A stretch of 64,000 bases of DNA from assembly GCA_020465985.1 (NCBI GenBank), contig JAANYP010002863.1, positions 62,001-126,000 of the forward strand, read 5' to 3'. Both the position numbers and the translations under genes were made by a program. Shown piece after piece: positions 26,541 to 37,361 of the stretch. Positions within the stretch are counted from its first letter, which is position 1. Each line of letters opens with the position of its first letter. This DNA comes from Centrapalus pauciflorus. Lineage: Eukaryota; Streptophyta; Magnoliopsida; Asterales; Asteraceae. The notes below the pieces were generated by a model, which searched no databases, was not told where the DNA came from, and saw nothing but the letters and a program-made list of their open reading frames with translations.

Positions 26541-27088
26541 GGGTGTTTGGTTTTGCGTTGTGAACGGGATTATTAGCTTATTGCGTTACAATAACGCAAA
26601 TATTTGGTTTAAAGTGTTTGGATTACATACGTTAATAAGTGAGTATTTGTGTTTAGTGTTAGTCTTACCACACTTTTTATAAGTTAAAAAATGTATCTTA
26701 TTTGCTAAATAAGTGCTTATTTGGTCATTTTACAAGTTAACACGCAAATCCAAACACTTTAAAAACTGATTATTTGATAATTATGATAGCAAACAAAAGA
26801 AGCTACGTTAATAAGTGATTATTTGTGTTTAGTGTTAGTCCTACCACACTTTTTTATAAGTTAAAAAATGTATCTTATTTGCTAAATAAGTGCTTATTTG
26901 GTCATTTTACAAGTTAAAACGTAAATCCAAACACTTTAAAAACTGATTATTTGATAATTATGATAGCAAACAAAAGAAGTTAAACCAAACACTACATTTT
27001 CGATAGCACTTTTTGTTATAGCTATTATCTGATTATTAGTTTCCAAAACGCTACAGCATTTTTTCAAACGCAAATCTAAACACCCTCT
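26541..27088. mobile_element. Tourist-like MITE, GAGGGTGTTTGG family (copy 2) with internal duplication
   Basis: Ends GGGTGTTTGGTTTTGCGT and ACGCAAATCTAAACACCC. About 185 bp longer than copy 1 because a unit of about 176 bp (from ACGTTAATAAGTG at 26628) is repeated in tandem from 26804. Confidence 0.75.
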
Positions 27089-27249
27089 AAACTAATAAAG
27101 ATCATTTATATTATTCAAGACTTTATATACTGTTTGTTTTTCAAGATATATAAAGTTTGTTTTTTTAATCAATATTCATTTTTTCTAATATTATTTTATT
27201 ATCAATTCAGAACATTTGATCATCAATTATTTTAATCAAAATAAAAAAT

Positions 27250-28811
27250 AGAGTAAATTACAAAAATGGTTCCTGTGGTGGGTAAAGTTATGGAAATGGT
27301 CCCTCAACTTTCAAAGTTGCAGTGACGGTCCGTCAAACCACTTTTTACTTGCAGAATTGGTCCTTCTATTTTAAATTTTTTTTAAAATGAGTATTTGTCC
27401 CTCATCTCAATTACAAGTTTGGTGGTTTCAATTTTGTTCCTTTTTCTTGATATTTTAATTTTGGTTTTAAATTTGAAATATTAATTTAATAAATTATGAT
27501 TTAATTCATTATTATTATTATTATTGTTATTATTATTAACTATATCTATTTATTTTTTAAAATAAATCTATATTTATTTACTAATATTTATTTTTATTTA
27601 TATACTTAATTAGTTTATTTATTCATCTTTTTATGTATTCAATTTATTTATTAAGTTTTTATTTATTTATATTTTATTGGTTAAACTATTTGTATAATTT
27701 TATTATATATATTTTTTCATCAAACTAAATTTTAAATTTATGTAAATTTTGCTTTAAATTTACTAATTCATTACGTTTTGATTTAAGTTTAGTTACTAAT
27801 TTATTATTTTGATTTAAATATTTTGTTACGCTAATATGTTTTTACTTAAATTTATTATTTTATTTGTTGGACTTAAATACCTTGTTATGCCATTACATTT
27901 AAATTTCAATTTATTATTTTATATGTTTTGATATAAATTTTTGCTATGTTAATATTAAGTAAAAATTAACAAAATAATTAAGTGTAAATGAATAAAACAT
28001 ATGTTGATTTGAGTGACTATAGTATTTTAGTCCTTACATTAATATGTTTTATTCAATTTCACTTAAATATTTTGTAATTTTCACTTAAGTATTAATGTAG
28101 CAAATTTTTAAATCAAAACAAATAAAATAATATATTGAAATCTAAATGTAGTGGCATAACAAAATATTTGAATCCAACAAATAAAATTATAAATTTAAGC
28201 GAAAACATATTAGCGTTTCAAAATATTTAAATCAAAAACAATAAAATAGTAAACTTAAATCAAAACGTAGTGAATTGGTAAATTTAAAGCAAAATTTACA
28301 TAAATCCAAAATTATTAACAGAATGATATAATATGCTGGAAAAGTATAAATGATAAAATTATATAAATAGTTTAACCAATACAGTATAAATAAATCATTT
28401 TTAATATATAAATTGAATACATAAAAAGATGCATAAATAAACTAATTAAGTATATAAATAAAAATAATTTTTAGTAAATAAATATGGATTTATTTTACAA
28501 AATAAATAGGTATAATTAATAATAAAAATATTGAATAATATACTGAATAATAAATTAAATCATAATTTATTAAATTAATATTTCAAATTTAGAACCAAAA
28601 GTAAAAAATCAAGAAAAATGACCAAAATTGAAATTACCAAACTTGTAGTTAATAGAAGGATAAAATCATCATTTTAAAAAATTTAAAAGATTGAAGGACC
28701 AATTTTGCAAGTAAAAATTGGTTTGAGGGACCGTCACTGCAACTTTTGAAGTTGATGGACCGTTTCCGTCATTTTGAACAAACCACAGGGACCATTTCTC
28801 TAATTTACTCT
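27250..28811. mobile_element. 1.56-kb near-palindromic Mutator-like foldback
   Basis: The whole element is two arms of about 750 bp around a core of about 50 bp near 28020. Outer ends are AGAGTAAATTACAAAAATGG and the inverse CCATTTCTCTAATTTACTCT. Inner arm ends are AATAAAACATAT and ATGTTTTATT. Flanking 9-mers ATAAAAAAT and AAAAATAAT match at 7 of 9. The same terminus closes the decayed Mutator transposase relic at 36130. No ORF of its own; a transcript would fold into a long hairpin. Confidence 0.8.
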
Positions 28812-29129
28812 AAAAATAATGCTAAAAACAGTTTTCCTGAATATACCATTCAAATATTGATGTATAGTTCTAATTAAATAAGTATATGTTTTTATCATGG
28901 TTGACATTAATGATTTAATAAAACATAATGATAGTGATATGTGCACATTCAATGCTTTAAACCATTTTGCTTGGATTGAACTTCACATGTCATTGTTTCA
29001 AAGCTTTTTTCAAACCATATTATTGTCTAACAAAACAATCTTATAAATAATTCTTTTCATATCTCAAAACTCAATAATATTCAACCAATAAGACTTGAGG
29101 TAGTGGATAGACATGTATTCCAAAGATTA
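28812..29129. other. No recognisable feature
   Basis: AT-rich sequence without a supported gene or repeat. Confidence 0.5.
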
Positions 29130-29301
29130 GTGATTTGTATACAATATATTTTTGTCATACACAATAACTTTAATTAAAATGATTATTTTACCCTTAATCA
29201 TATTTTTATCATATTTGTCTTGTACCTCCAAAAGTAACGGTGAATTTCTCATTTTAGATAAAATTGTTATGTATGACAAAAATGTATTGTGTACAAATCA
29301 C
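29130..29301. mobile_element. Small MITE with TIRs of about 35 bp
   Basis: GTGATTTGTATACAATATAT at the left is the inverse of ATGTATTGTGTACAAATCAC at the right, continuing through TTTTTGTCATACACAATAAC. Only 172 bp long. TSD not resolved; superfamily unknown. Confidence 0.6.
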
Positions 29302-29387
29302 ATGTCATTTCAAAAGAAGAAAAGTTTGAATCCCGAAAAGATAAATCAAGGATTCAAATTGTATGTGCACACACACACACACAATTA

Positions 29388-29722
29388 GAGGGTGTATGGT
29401 TTTGCGTTATTAACGAGATTATTAGTTTATTACCTTACAATAACGCAAATAATTGATTTTAAATGTTTAGATTGCATGCGTTGATAAGTGATTATTTGCC
29501 TTAAGAGTTAATCCTACCACATTTTTTCATAAGTTAAAAGTGTAGCTTATTTGCTTAATAAGTTATTATTTTTTTCATTTTACAAGCTAAAACGCAAATT
29601 CAAACACTTTAAAAACTGATTATTTGATAATTATGATAGCAAACAGCATAAACGAAACCAAACTGCATATCCTACAACACATTTTGTTACAGCGAAACCA
29701 AACTGCAAATCCGAACACCCTC
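29388..29722. mobile_element. Tourist-like MITE, GAGGGTGTTTGG family (copy 3)
   Basis: Starts GAGGGTGTATGGTTTTGCGT after TTA and ends CGAACACCCTC before TAA. Interior matches copies 1 and 2 (GATTATTTGATAATTATGATAGC on the right). A (CA)n run immediately precedes it. Confidence 0.7.
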
Positions 29723-29726
29723 TAAG

Positions 29727-29940
29727 GCTGAGGGGTATGGGGGAGCCGCGAGGCAGGCGGCCTTGCCACCTCACCCCAAGCCGCCGGGAACACCATTTCG
29801 GGTGTCCGGTCCCGCGCAGAGGCAGCCCCGCCCCGGCCTCCCTTCCCCGCGTGACCCCACTTCTTTCACCCCTTCTTTCTTTTCTTTTCTTTTTTTTTTG
29901 TTTTTGCTTTCAAACAACACACACATGTATGTAGATATAG

Positions 29941-29971
<31 letters not shown>

Positions 29972-30435
29972 AATTTTTATTGTTGTTTCTTATTATAGTT
30001 TCGTAAATGTTTGTATTTTTTTTATTTTAGTTTCGTAATTATTGATTCGTTCGTACAATTTACACACTATTTTTACTGCTACAACATATCTCTTCGTGAT
30101 TTTTAGTTTCGTAATTTTTAAATTTTTAGTTTTTAGTTTCGTAATTTTTTTAGTTTTGTAATTTTTTTAATTTTGTTTGTAAGTTTTTAATTTTTAGTTT
30201 TTAGTTTCGTAATTTTATTATGTAAGTTTTTAAATATTTAGGAAATTAAATATTTTAGTTTTAATTGTTTTGTTAATTAAAATAAATATATTTAAAAAAA
30301 AAATTAAGAAAGATGGAAATGTTTAGAAAGATGGGTATTTCCTAGTTAGAAAAGTGGGGAAAGGTGGAGAGAGAAAAGCTGATGTGACGCTGACGTGTAC
30401 AGAAAGATGAGTTTGGGAAAGGGAGGTACTCTATT
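29727..30435. mobile_element. GC-rich TIR-poor element, possibly Mutator-type
   Basis: Bounded by 9-mers CCCTCTAAG (29718-29726) and CACTCTAAG (30436-30444), matching at 8 of 9. The first 150 bp are strikingly GC-rich (GAGCCGCGAGGCAGGCGGCC); the rest is T-rich. The right end reads GACGCTGACGTGTACAG, then GGGAGGTACTC. The Pro-rich frames in the GC-rich part look incidental. Inserted flush against the MITE at 29388. Confidence 0.5.
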
Positions 30436-30444
30436 CACTCTAAG

Positions 30445-30843
30445 TAAGACGATCAAGAAACACTTTTTCTACATAAACCCTTAGATAAATTTATTCATTG
30501 TGCGATGGATACATTTAATTTTGTTATATGTTAATCGAGATCATTAATTTATTAAAAAAACTTTGAATATATAATTTATCCAATAAAAAAATGTAATATA
30601 AAAAGATAAAGAATTAGGAGGAGACAAATATTTGGTTGGGACAAATAGAAATAAAGTGTATAAGAAAAGAATCGCTTTTTGAACATGTGATTGTGAGTTA
30701 AGTGTCGCGGCGTCACCCAAAACGCGTATCATATTATCATTAAATCCAATCCCACATTAATGCTTTTATGGGTCCCACACTTTTAACATATGCATGCAGT
30801 GGGGCTGCCACCCTTTTTATTTCATATTTTTATGATATTTTTT
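30445..30843. other. No recognisable feature
   Basis: AT-rich sequence without a supported gene or repeat. Confidence 0.5.
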
Positions 30844-31197
30844 AAGGTTTAATACGAAAAAAATCAATACGTTTTCGTATTTTTTATGATTTAGTCTTTT
30901 GTGTTATTTTTTACTAAGAAAGTCATCAAGTTATTGTTTTCAATCCGGTTTTCAGAAAAGTTCTTTTTTCTAATAATCAACCCTGTCCTTTTTCAAAAAA
31001 ACCAACATGTTTTCATTATTTTTTCCTGAAAAGTCCACAAACTTAAAGACTTATTTTAAAAAATTAAAGAAAAACTCTTAAAAGTACAAAAAAAATATAT
31101 TACTTAATAACTTTATTGGTAAAAAATAACACAGATTGACTAAACCGCAAAAATATAAAAAAAAAACATGTTGGTTTTTTCATATTAAACCCTTATT
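30844..31197. mobile_element. Foldback MITE, GGTTTATTACGAAAA family
   Basis: AAGGTTTAATACGAAAAAAA at the left and the inverse TTTTTTCATATTAAACCCTT at the right. The interior is imperfectly self-complementary. Related to 5250-5566. Confidence 0.5.
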
Positions 31198-31280
31198 TTT
31201 ATTATTAAAACTGTAAAATTCGTTACCGATAAGTTGCTATTTAAATCAAAAAAAAAAAAAAACATATCACATTTTAGTTT

Positions 31281-31680
31281 AGGTTTATATTAAGAAAAAC
31301 CATTACGTTTTTAGTTTATTATCAGTTTGGCTACTGGTACATTTTTTTCTTACCAATCCATGATTCAATTCACGTGTTTAAGAAATCAGTTATATCGGAT
31401 TTTAATAAATCATTTTAACATTTTGATTTTTCTAATGGAAAAAAAGGTTTTAAGAAGCAAACTTATAAAATAGTAAAAGTATAATTGTTTTTTTCAACAC
31501 AAAATTTAAACTAAAATCCAACATTATTTTGTTTTAACAAGAATAACAGGTCACCGGTAACAAATTTTACGGTTTTAGTAACTAAAAAATAATATGAGGA
31601 CTAAAATGATAAAAGGTAACTATGACTAACCAAACTGATAAAACTGTGAGAATATTGTTCTCTTTTCAATATTAACCCTT
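31281..31680. mobile_element. Foldback MITE, AGGTTTATATTAAGAAA variant
   Basis: AGGTTTATATTAAGAAAAAC and its diverged inverse TCTTTTCAATATTAACCCTT bound about 400 bp. ATCAGTTTGGCTA pairs with TAACCAAACTGAT inside. Confidence 0.45.
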
Positions 31681-31879
31681 TTTAAAATGATTGGATTTAC
31701 AAGTTTTTCTTATCATACATCACAAATTCACCTCTTAAATTTTAAATGTTATGTTCAATAAAAATAAAAAAGACCCTTTTAAAGATAAAGATTTTAAATA
31801 AGTTTATAAAGTTCATTAACATGAAAAATATTACTACAAATGTCCAAAATTTTAACAATGATTAATAAATGTTGTACAT

Positions 31880-32460
31880 GTGATTTATTAGTGGAGTCGT
31901 GTCAATTTTCTGGTATTTTTTGAGTCAAAATTGTTTATCAAATCTTCATAATCAACAGTCTCAAGTATATTGATTTTGATTACGAACCATTAATTCTCTC
32001 TGGTGTAATTGTAGACCGCAAGTGCAACTTCAACAACGTTAACTTTAAAAGACTTTTTCAGTAGATGCAAGAATTATGTGAATAGTCAACTCTTATGCAA
32101 TAATTGTATTAAGAAAAAAATCCATTTGTTTTAAAAGATTTAAAATATCATACGTCTCATATATTTATCATATTATAAATTATTAATCAACATTAACTCT
32201 AAATAAAGATCATTTGCATCAATATCTAAATGTCTATTATTTTTAAATGTTTCAAGATTACTACAACATGACTTCAGACTATGGTCATCAATTGACTTCA
32301 ATTTATCATTTGTAAATAAGAAACCAAAAATATTTGCAAAATCTTTATATTGATCGAATCTTGTTTTAAGAGAAGAAACAATTTGATTAATAATGTATAA
32401 GAACTAATTAGTTATAAATGACTCTTCAACTCGAAAAAGAAGGTAATTTCATCAAATTGT
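31880..32460 (-). pseudogene. Decayed hAT transposase, DUF4371/TTF-type, C-terminal part
   Basis: No single open frame survives, but reading the minus strand across frames gives a series typical of this family. These are IVSSLKTRFDQYKDFANIFG (about 32390-32320), DDHSLKSCCSNLETF and HLDIDANDLYLELML (to about 32200), then the hAT dimerisation end ETVDYEDLINNFDSKNTRK (about 31950-31890). These proteins are hAT transposases, often annotated as zinc-finger MYM-like. It contains several stops and frameshifts. It could once have served the GGGCGGACC-type hAT MITEs at 7.6 and 13.2 kb; that link is inferred. DNA at 31681-31879 shows nothing. Confidence 0.65.
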
Positions 32461-32516
32461 TTTTTTTTTGCTTAACAACTTCAATTGCATTACAATAATA
32501 TGTGTCTTTAAACTTT

Positions 32517-32517
<1 letters not shown>

Positions 32518-32570
<53 letters not shown>
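32518..32570. repeat. Poly(A) tract
   Basis: About 52 consecutive A. No retrotransposon body with a matching TSD is recognisable directly upstream. Confidence 0.95.
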
Positions 32571-32572
<2 letters not shown>

Positions 32573-32742
32573 GAAATTAAACATCAACCATATCATTGGA
32601 ACGTCATAGGGATGAATTAGTGGTCAATCATGCATCAAGATTCTTCGAATGAGATCCTGAGTTTGTTTCTCACACATTTTAACTTCATAGGGTTACATGT
32701 CTTTCAAAAAAACAATCATATCATTGGATTGTAACTTTTTAC

Positions 32743-33166
32743 TAGAAGTGTAAATGAGTCGAACTACTCGTAAACTACTCGAGCTCAACTCATTAAAAGC
32801 TTGAAAAAAGCTCAAGTTAAACGAGCCCGAGCCTAAATTTAAGCTCATTTAATAAACGAGCTCGAGCCCGAGCTTCACATATCGAGCTCGCGAGCATAAA
32901 TGAGTTTAAACGAGTCTATATATAAATATATTTTTAAATTAATAAATATATAATATATAGTTAATTAAATAAAAATATATATAAATAAAAAAGTTATATA
33001 TATTATACAAAAGATTATATAAAAATTAAATAAAAAAAATAAAAATATATAATAATCGAGTCGAGCCCAAGCCAAGCCAAGTTAACCAGCCGACCTCAAG
33101 CCTAATATTTTTAAAAGAACTGAGCACGAGCCTAAATGGGTCCGACTCTACTCGTTTACACCCCTA
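32743..33166. mobile_element. hAT MITE, TAGGGGTGTAAATGAG family (copy 2)
   Basis: 424 bp. Ends TAGAAGTGTAAATGAG and CTCGTTTACACCCCTA. Subterminal CGAGCTCGAGCCCGAGC repeats match 8181-8574. A perfect 8-bp TSD CTTTTTAC lies at 32735-32742 and 33167-33174. Confidence 0.88.
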
Positions 33167-33321
33167 CTTTTTACTCACTAAATTTACTACATATAATATC
33201 CCATACTAAATTACTTTTGGTACTAAAAACTCAAAATCTCTTTGTTTGTTTGTTGCTAGATTAATATGTATATCTTATGCCAAATTACCGTCGATTAAAT
33301 ATATATATTTTAATTTCCTTA

Positions 33322-34065
33322 TCTATACTATATATAATAAGAACCACTTGGAGTTTCTGGACCATTGGATGAAAAGAAATCAATGATCCAGATTAATGAC
33401 AACTCATAATTATTTATGAAATGTCTCTTATACCCTTAATTAAAATCAATAATTATACCTATGCCATTTTTTTAATTCATTTTTCAAATTTACTACATTA
33501 CCTTACTTACATTAAATTTTGATTTTAATTTTTTTATTAATGAATTAATATTTACCTAAAATAAATATGTGTCATTATTATCCTTAATGATCATAGTTAA
33601 ATTCAAATGGAAAATTTTGAATTTAAATGTAGAAGTGTAGTAAATAAAGTTAAAAATTTTTGTTAATTATTTTTCTAACAAGATTTAAAATTTAATTGGT
33701 AAAAATTTAATTGTGAATATGATAAATTTTGATTGTTGATTTTCAAATATTCCATTTTTATATTTTATCATTTTCAAAATATATACACATTCACATAATT
33801 GAAGTTTTTTGTTTCTTACATTGATATTTCATATTTGAAGTTAATAAAAATAAAAGAAACATTTTTTGCAAACACATATTATCTGTTTTTAATAATACAA
33901 TATAATAATATTTTCTTAACTAATATCAAACAACTAAGTATTTTTTTTATCTTTAATTTAACTAGCTTTCAATTTTTTTTATTTTAATTATATAATAATT
34001 TATTTAAATATAAAAAATATGTATTTTCTAAATCATCCCATGTAATACATGGGTTGATTAGCCTA
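33322..34065 (+). mobile_element. Non-autonomous Helitron-like element
   Basis: Starts after A with TCTATACTATATATAATAAG, a classic plant Helitron 5' end. Near the right end a hairpin CCCATG-TAATA-CATGGG (about 34037-34053) is followed by TTGATTAGCCTA. The expected CTRR end is imperfect, so the 3' border is approximate. No Rep/helicase coding sequence is present. Confidence 0.6.
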
Positions 34066-34400
34066 TATATTATAATAAAACAAAACAATTCATGTCACAT
34101 GTCACATCTACAATACAATAAATTTTTCTTTTTCCACCTCTTTTTCCAAATTTAAGACCTTCACTTAATTGCATTAAATTTTGACTTAATTTATTTTTTT
34201 CATTAATTAATTAGTAATAAATTGGATTTTGTAAAATTTAAAATTAATGTTTACATAAAATAAATATCTATCATTATTATCCATAATAATCATAATTAGA
34301 TCCAAATGTAATAATTTGAATTAGTTGTGGAAATTATTATTATTATGTATAATAAAGGAAAACATCAAATGTCACGTGTCACATCTACGTTCACCAGAAA
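34066..34400 (+). repeat. Helitron-like dispersed repeat (copy 2)
   Basis: Begins directly after the preceding Helitron-like end with TATATTATAATAAAACAAAAC and follows the copy at 12094 closely (AATTCATGTCACATGTCAC, later CATCAAATGTCACGTGTCAC). Head-to-tail placement of related Helitrons is plausible. Confidence 0.45.
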
Positions 34401-36130
34401 GATAATTACAACTTATAAAAATAAAAGATAGATACAATTTAATATCTTTAAAAAAGATAAATATACTCTATTTTTTAACATATGGTTGGTCATTCGTTTT
34501 GATGTCGACCTATAACAACAACTATTGATCGAAAACCACAATTTTTCATCACCTTTAACATCTTCTATGCCGATAACATATGGTTGAAAAAATGATTGAA
34601 TTTCATTCATTAGTGGATGGTTGTATCGTATTGGTTCCTATATAAAACTGAAGATAAAAATTCTTAATATCAACCATCCAATAAACCGGATACATAATAA
34701 TCAATATCATACATTATACCTGGATTGTTGGTGGATGAGAAATACACATCTTGTTGTGTAAGATCATGATAAGCGTATCCATATTGCCATAAAATTGTCG
34801 GTTCCTAACGTTTATCATGTAAAACAAAGTGAATCCGATAGATGATGAAAAATATAAATAAACATAAAAATAATTATTTAATACATGTATTGGCTGATAA
34901 TTTATTAAATTTTGCATAAACGGATCTCCTCCAAAAAATTCGTTCACCATTGATGATGATTCTTGATAACGTAGCCTTGGTATGTTGGTTGTGGTTCAGA
35001 CAAAATTTTTTCTAAATCATATTTTAACACTCTTTCATTTAAAATCCTAAAAAAATGTGAATTTATCCTATGTGGCACTTTTATTCTACTATTTTATAAG
35101 TTTAATAGACTTGCCGAGTGTTGTAATTTTAATACTTCTTCTATTTTTTCTACTATTGCATCTAACTTATTTCGTGATGAATTTAATAAACTTTTTAGAC
35201 CGGCATGTTGGCTCTCCACTCTGTTCGTTGTGTTGTTACCGAAAGTGAGAGACATGTCACACCAAGCTGACATAAACATTTCCTTATATGGGTTTAGTCA
35301 AGTATCATTTACATATGTAAACACATGTGCTGAAATTATTAAAAATCAAATAAAAAATATATCATAATCAAATAAGTTAAAAAATATAGTTTAAAATCCA
35401 TAAGAAAAATCTATTATTTATAATGGTACATTTAGCATCGTGCAGATACCGTTGTAGACTGATGTAATTATTTACTTAGATGTCTTTTGATGAAGATTCA
35501 ACAAATTTATCCCACTTGTGTTGAAATAAATTTCAACTTTGTAGATTAAAACATGGTCGAAAATTTTGCAAAATATTTTGAGAGATATGTCATTTGCATA
35601 GCAATTTGTTGACTTGCAAAAAAAACGACACGCTTTCATTAATGCCAACTCCCTGTCTCTAACAATCACTTTTGGTTAAACCTCTGGATTCATCACTGAT
35701 TTTAGTTGGTTCAACGTCCAAACGTATATTGTTATTATTTCTCTAAGCATTATGGTGTAACCAATACGAAACGACGTATTTTACGCCAACCATTTGTAAA
35801 AATGGCATATTATATATGTATGACAATATAAGTTATATGATTAGACAATAAAATTAATAATAATAACATAAAAAAGGTATAAATAATAATAACAATTAAC
35901 TTTTTAAATTAACATTTAATATTTAAAACTGAAAGTAAATTACATAGTTGAGGGACTAAAATTATTATTGAGAAAAGAGCAAAACTGTCATTTGAAATTT
36001 TTTAAGAGAAAGATGGACCCTTTTTGCAAGTAAATAGTATTTTTAAGGACCATTTTCGTAATTTTAAAAACTAGAGACCAAATCCATAATTTTGAACAAA
36101 CAATAGAGACCATTTTTTGTAATTTACTCT
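34401..36130 (-). pseudogene. Decayed Mutator-like transposase with OTU-like remnant
   Basis: Read on the minus strand. MPFLQMVGVKYVVSYWLHHN (about 35820-35760), YVWTLNQLKSVMNPEV, then VIVRDRELALMKACRFF (from about 35669) follow the order of the MULE transposase domain. FGNNTTNRVESQHAGLKSLL (about 35250-35190) is the conserved C-terminal block. FFQPYVIGIEDVKGDEKLWF (about 34590-34530) resembles the start of an OTU cysteine-protease domain, with the expected Cys-Gly text lost. OTU-carrying Mutators (Kaonashi-like) are known. Many stops and frameshifts make it dead. The right border TAATTTACTCT (36120-36130) and about 200 bp inside it match the 27250-28811 palindrome, suggesting it is a coding relative. 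The left border is unclear. Confidence 0.65.
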
Positions 36131-36487
36131 AGTAATATTGTTTCTGATTGGAAGTTCAGGGACCAAATTTTATGTTAGATACAAACTACAAGGACCATTT
36201 TTGTAATTAACTGGAAAAAATTGATTTGAAAAAAGTAGAGGATGTATCATTAGCATGCGGGACCCACAACATAAAAAATAAAAAAACTAAAAATGATGTG
36301 ACAATAAGATGGGTGTGTCATAAGCATTTATGAGTCTCAAATCACAAAATAAATAAATAAATAAAGACGATGTGACAATAGAGGGTGTGTGATAAGTACA
36401 AGTGGGTCCCACATTTCTTAAAAATAAAAAAATAATATATTGATGTGACATGTGTGGGACCCACACCACTAATCAAGTAATTAAGTG
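36131..36487. repeat. Old repeat interrupted by hAT insertions
   Basis: Contains a second foldback-type end (GGACCATTTTTGTAATTAAC, about 36191-36210) and a threefold GATGTGACA-based repeat with GTGGGTCCCAC/TGGGACCCAC words (36290-36470). The same low-complexity GGGGGT-GTGCG text resumes at 40057-40096 and after 40631, so one older sequence was split twice. Confidence 0.4.
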
Positions 36488-36780
36488 GGAGGGGGTAGGG
36501 GTGTTCAGAAATTCCGAAACCGAAAAACCGAACCGAAAACCAGCAAAACCGTCCCGAAAAACAGGTTAAACGTACCGTATTTTTCCGAATATCTCGGTTA
36601 ACCGAACCGGAAAATTCTTCGGTTTCTATGTTCGGTTACTGTTCACGTTTTCGGCTTCGGACGGTTAACCGAAAAACTGAATTTTTTTTAAATTTTATAA
36701 TTATTTATTTATAATACTTGTTTAAAATTGAGTTAAAACTTTTATATGAGCGCAAACAAAGAAAGCCCATTCATTTCAAC

Positions 36781-37345
36781 TGTGTGCAGCCATTTGAGAT
36801 TTATCCTAATTCTCTCATTCTTTCATTCTCTCATCTGCGTCCTGCGATTCAAGATTTCAAGCCTTCAAGGCTTCGACTCTTCGAGGCTTCGAGCAGCACT
36901 GCTTCATCTCCAGCTGCAGCTGTAGCACCGCACAGGCGCACAGCTTCATCTCCAGCAGCCGCAGCCGCACAGCTTCGAGCAGGTTGACTTCGAGCAGCAG
37001 GTTGACTTCGAGCAGCAGGCAGCTTCGAGCAGCAGGTTGACTTGTTGACTTGTTGTTCACACTTCACACTTCACAGCTTCATCTTCAGCATCGATTCCAG
37101 TAAGTTGTTGGCGACTTCTACTGCTTAGTGCTTACACTCTTATGATTGTTATTTTATTTCTACTTGAAATCTTGAATTACTTACTAATTTAGTAGTTAAA
37201 TTACTTTAATGTTACTGATTTAGTAGTTAAATTAATTTAATGTTACTTGAAATCTTGAATAATTACTGATTTAGTAGTTAAACTAATTTAATGTTACTTG
37301 AAATCTTGAATAACTTACTGATTATAGTTATTAATTTATTTACAG
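36781..37345 (+). other. 5' leader and leader intron of the hAT transposase gene
   Basis: A GC-richer leader with four copies of CTTCGAGCAGCAGGTTGA-like text (about 36960-37050) reaches donor CCA|GTAAGT (intron from 37100). The acceptor TTTACAG ends at 37345, 16 bp before the ATG at 37362. An AATGTTACTTGAAATC repeat occurs three times inside the intron. The transcription start is not determined. Confidence 0.5.
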
Positions 37346-37361
37346 GATACTCATTTACTCC

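Noticed and set aside
29737..30038. Pro/Arg-rich ORFs in the GC-rich segment
   Set aside because: Overlapping frames are both open only because the DNA is GC-rich. They end in a T-rich run and lie within a transposon-like unit.
32518..32570. Poly(A) tail of a retroposed copy
   Set aside because: No retrotransposon body, gene fragment or TSD could be identified next to the tract.
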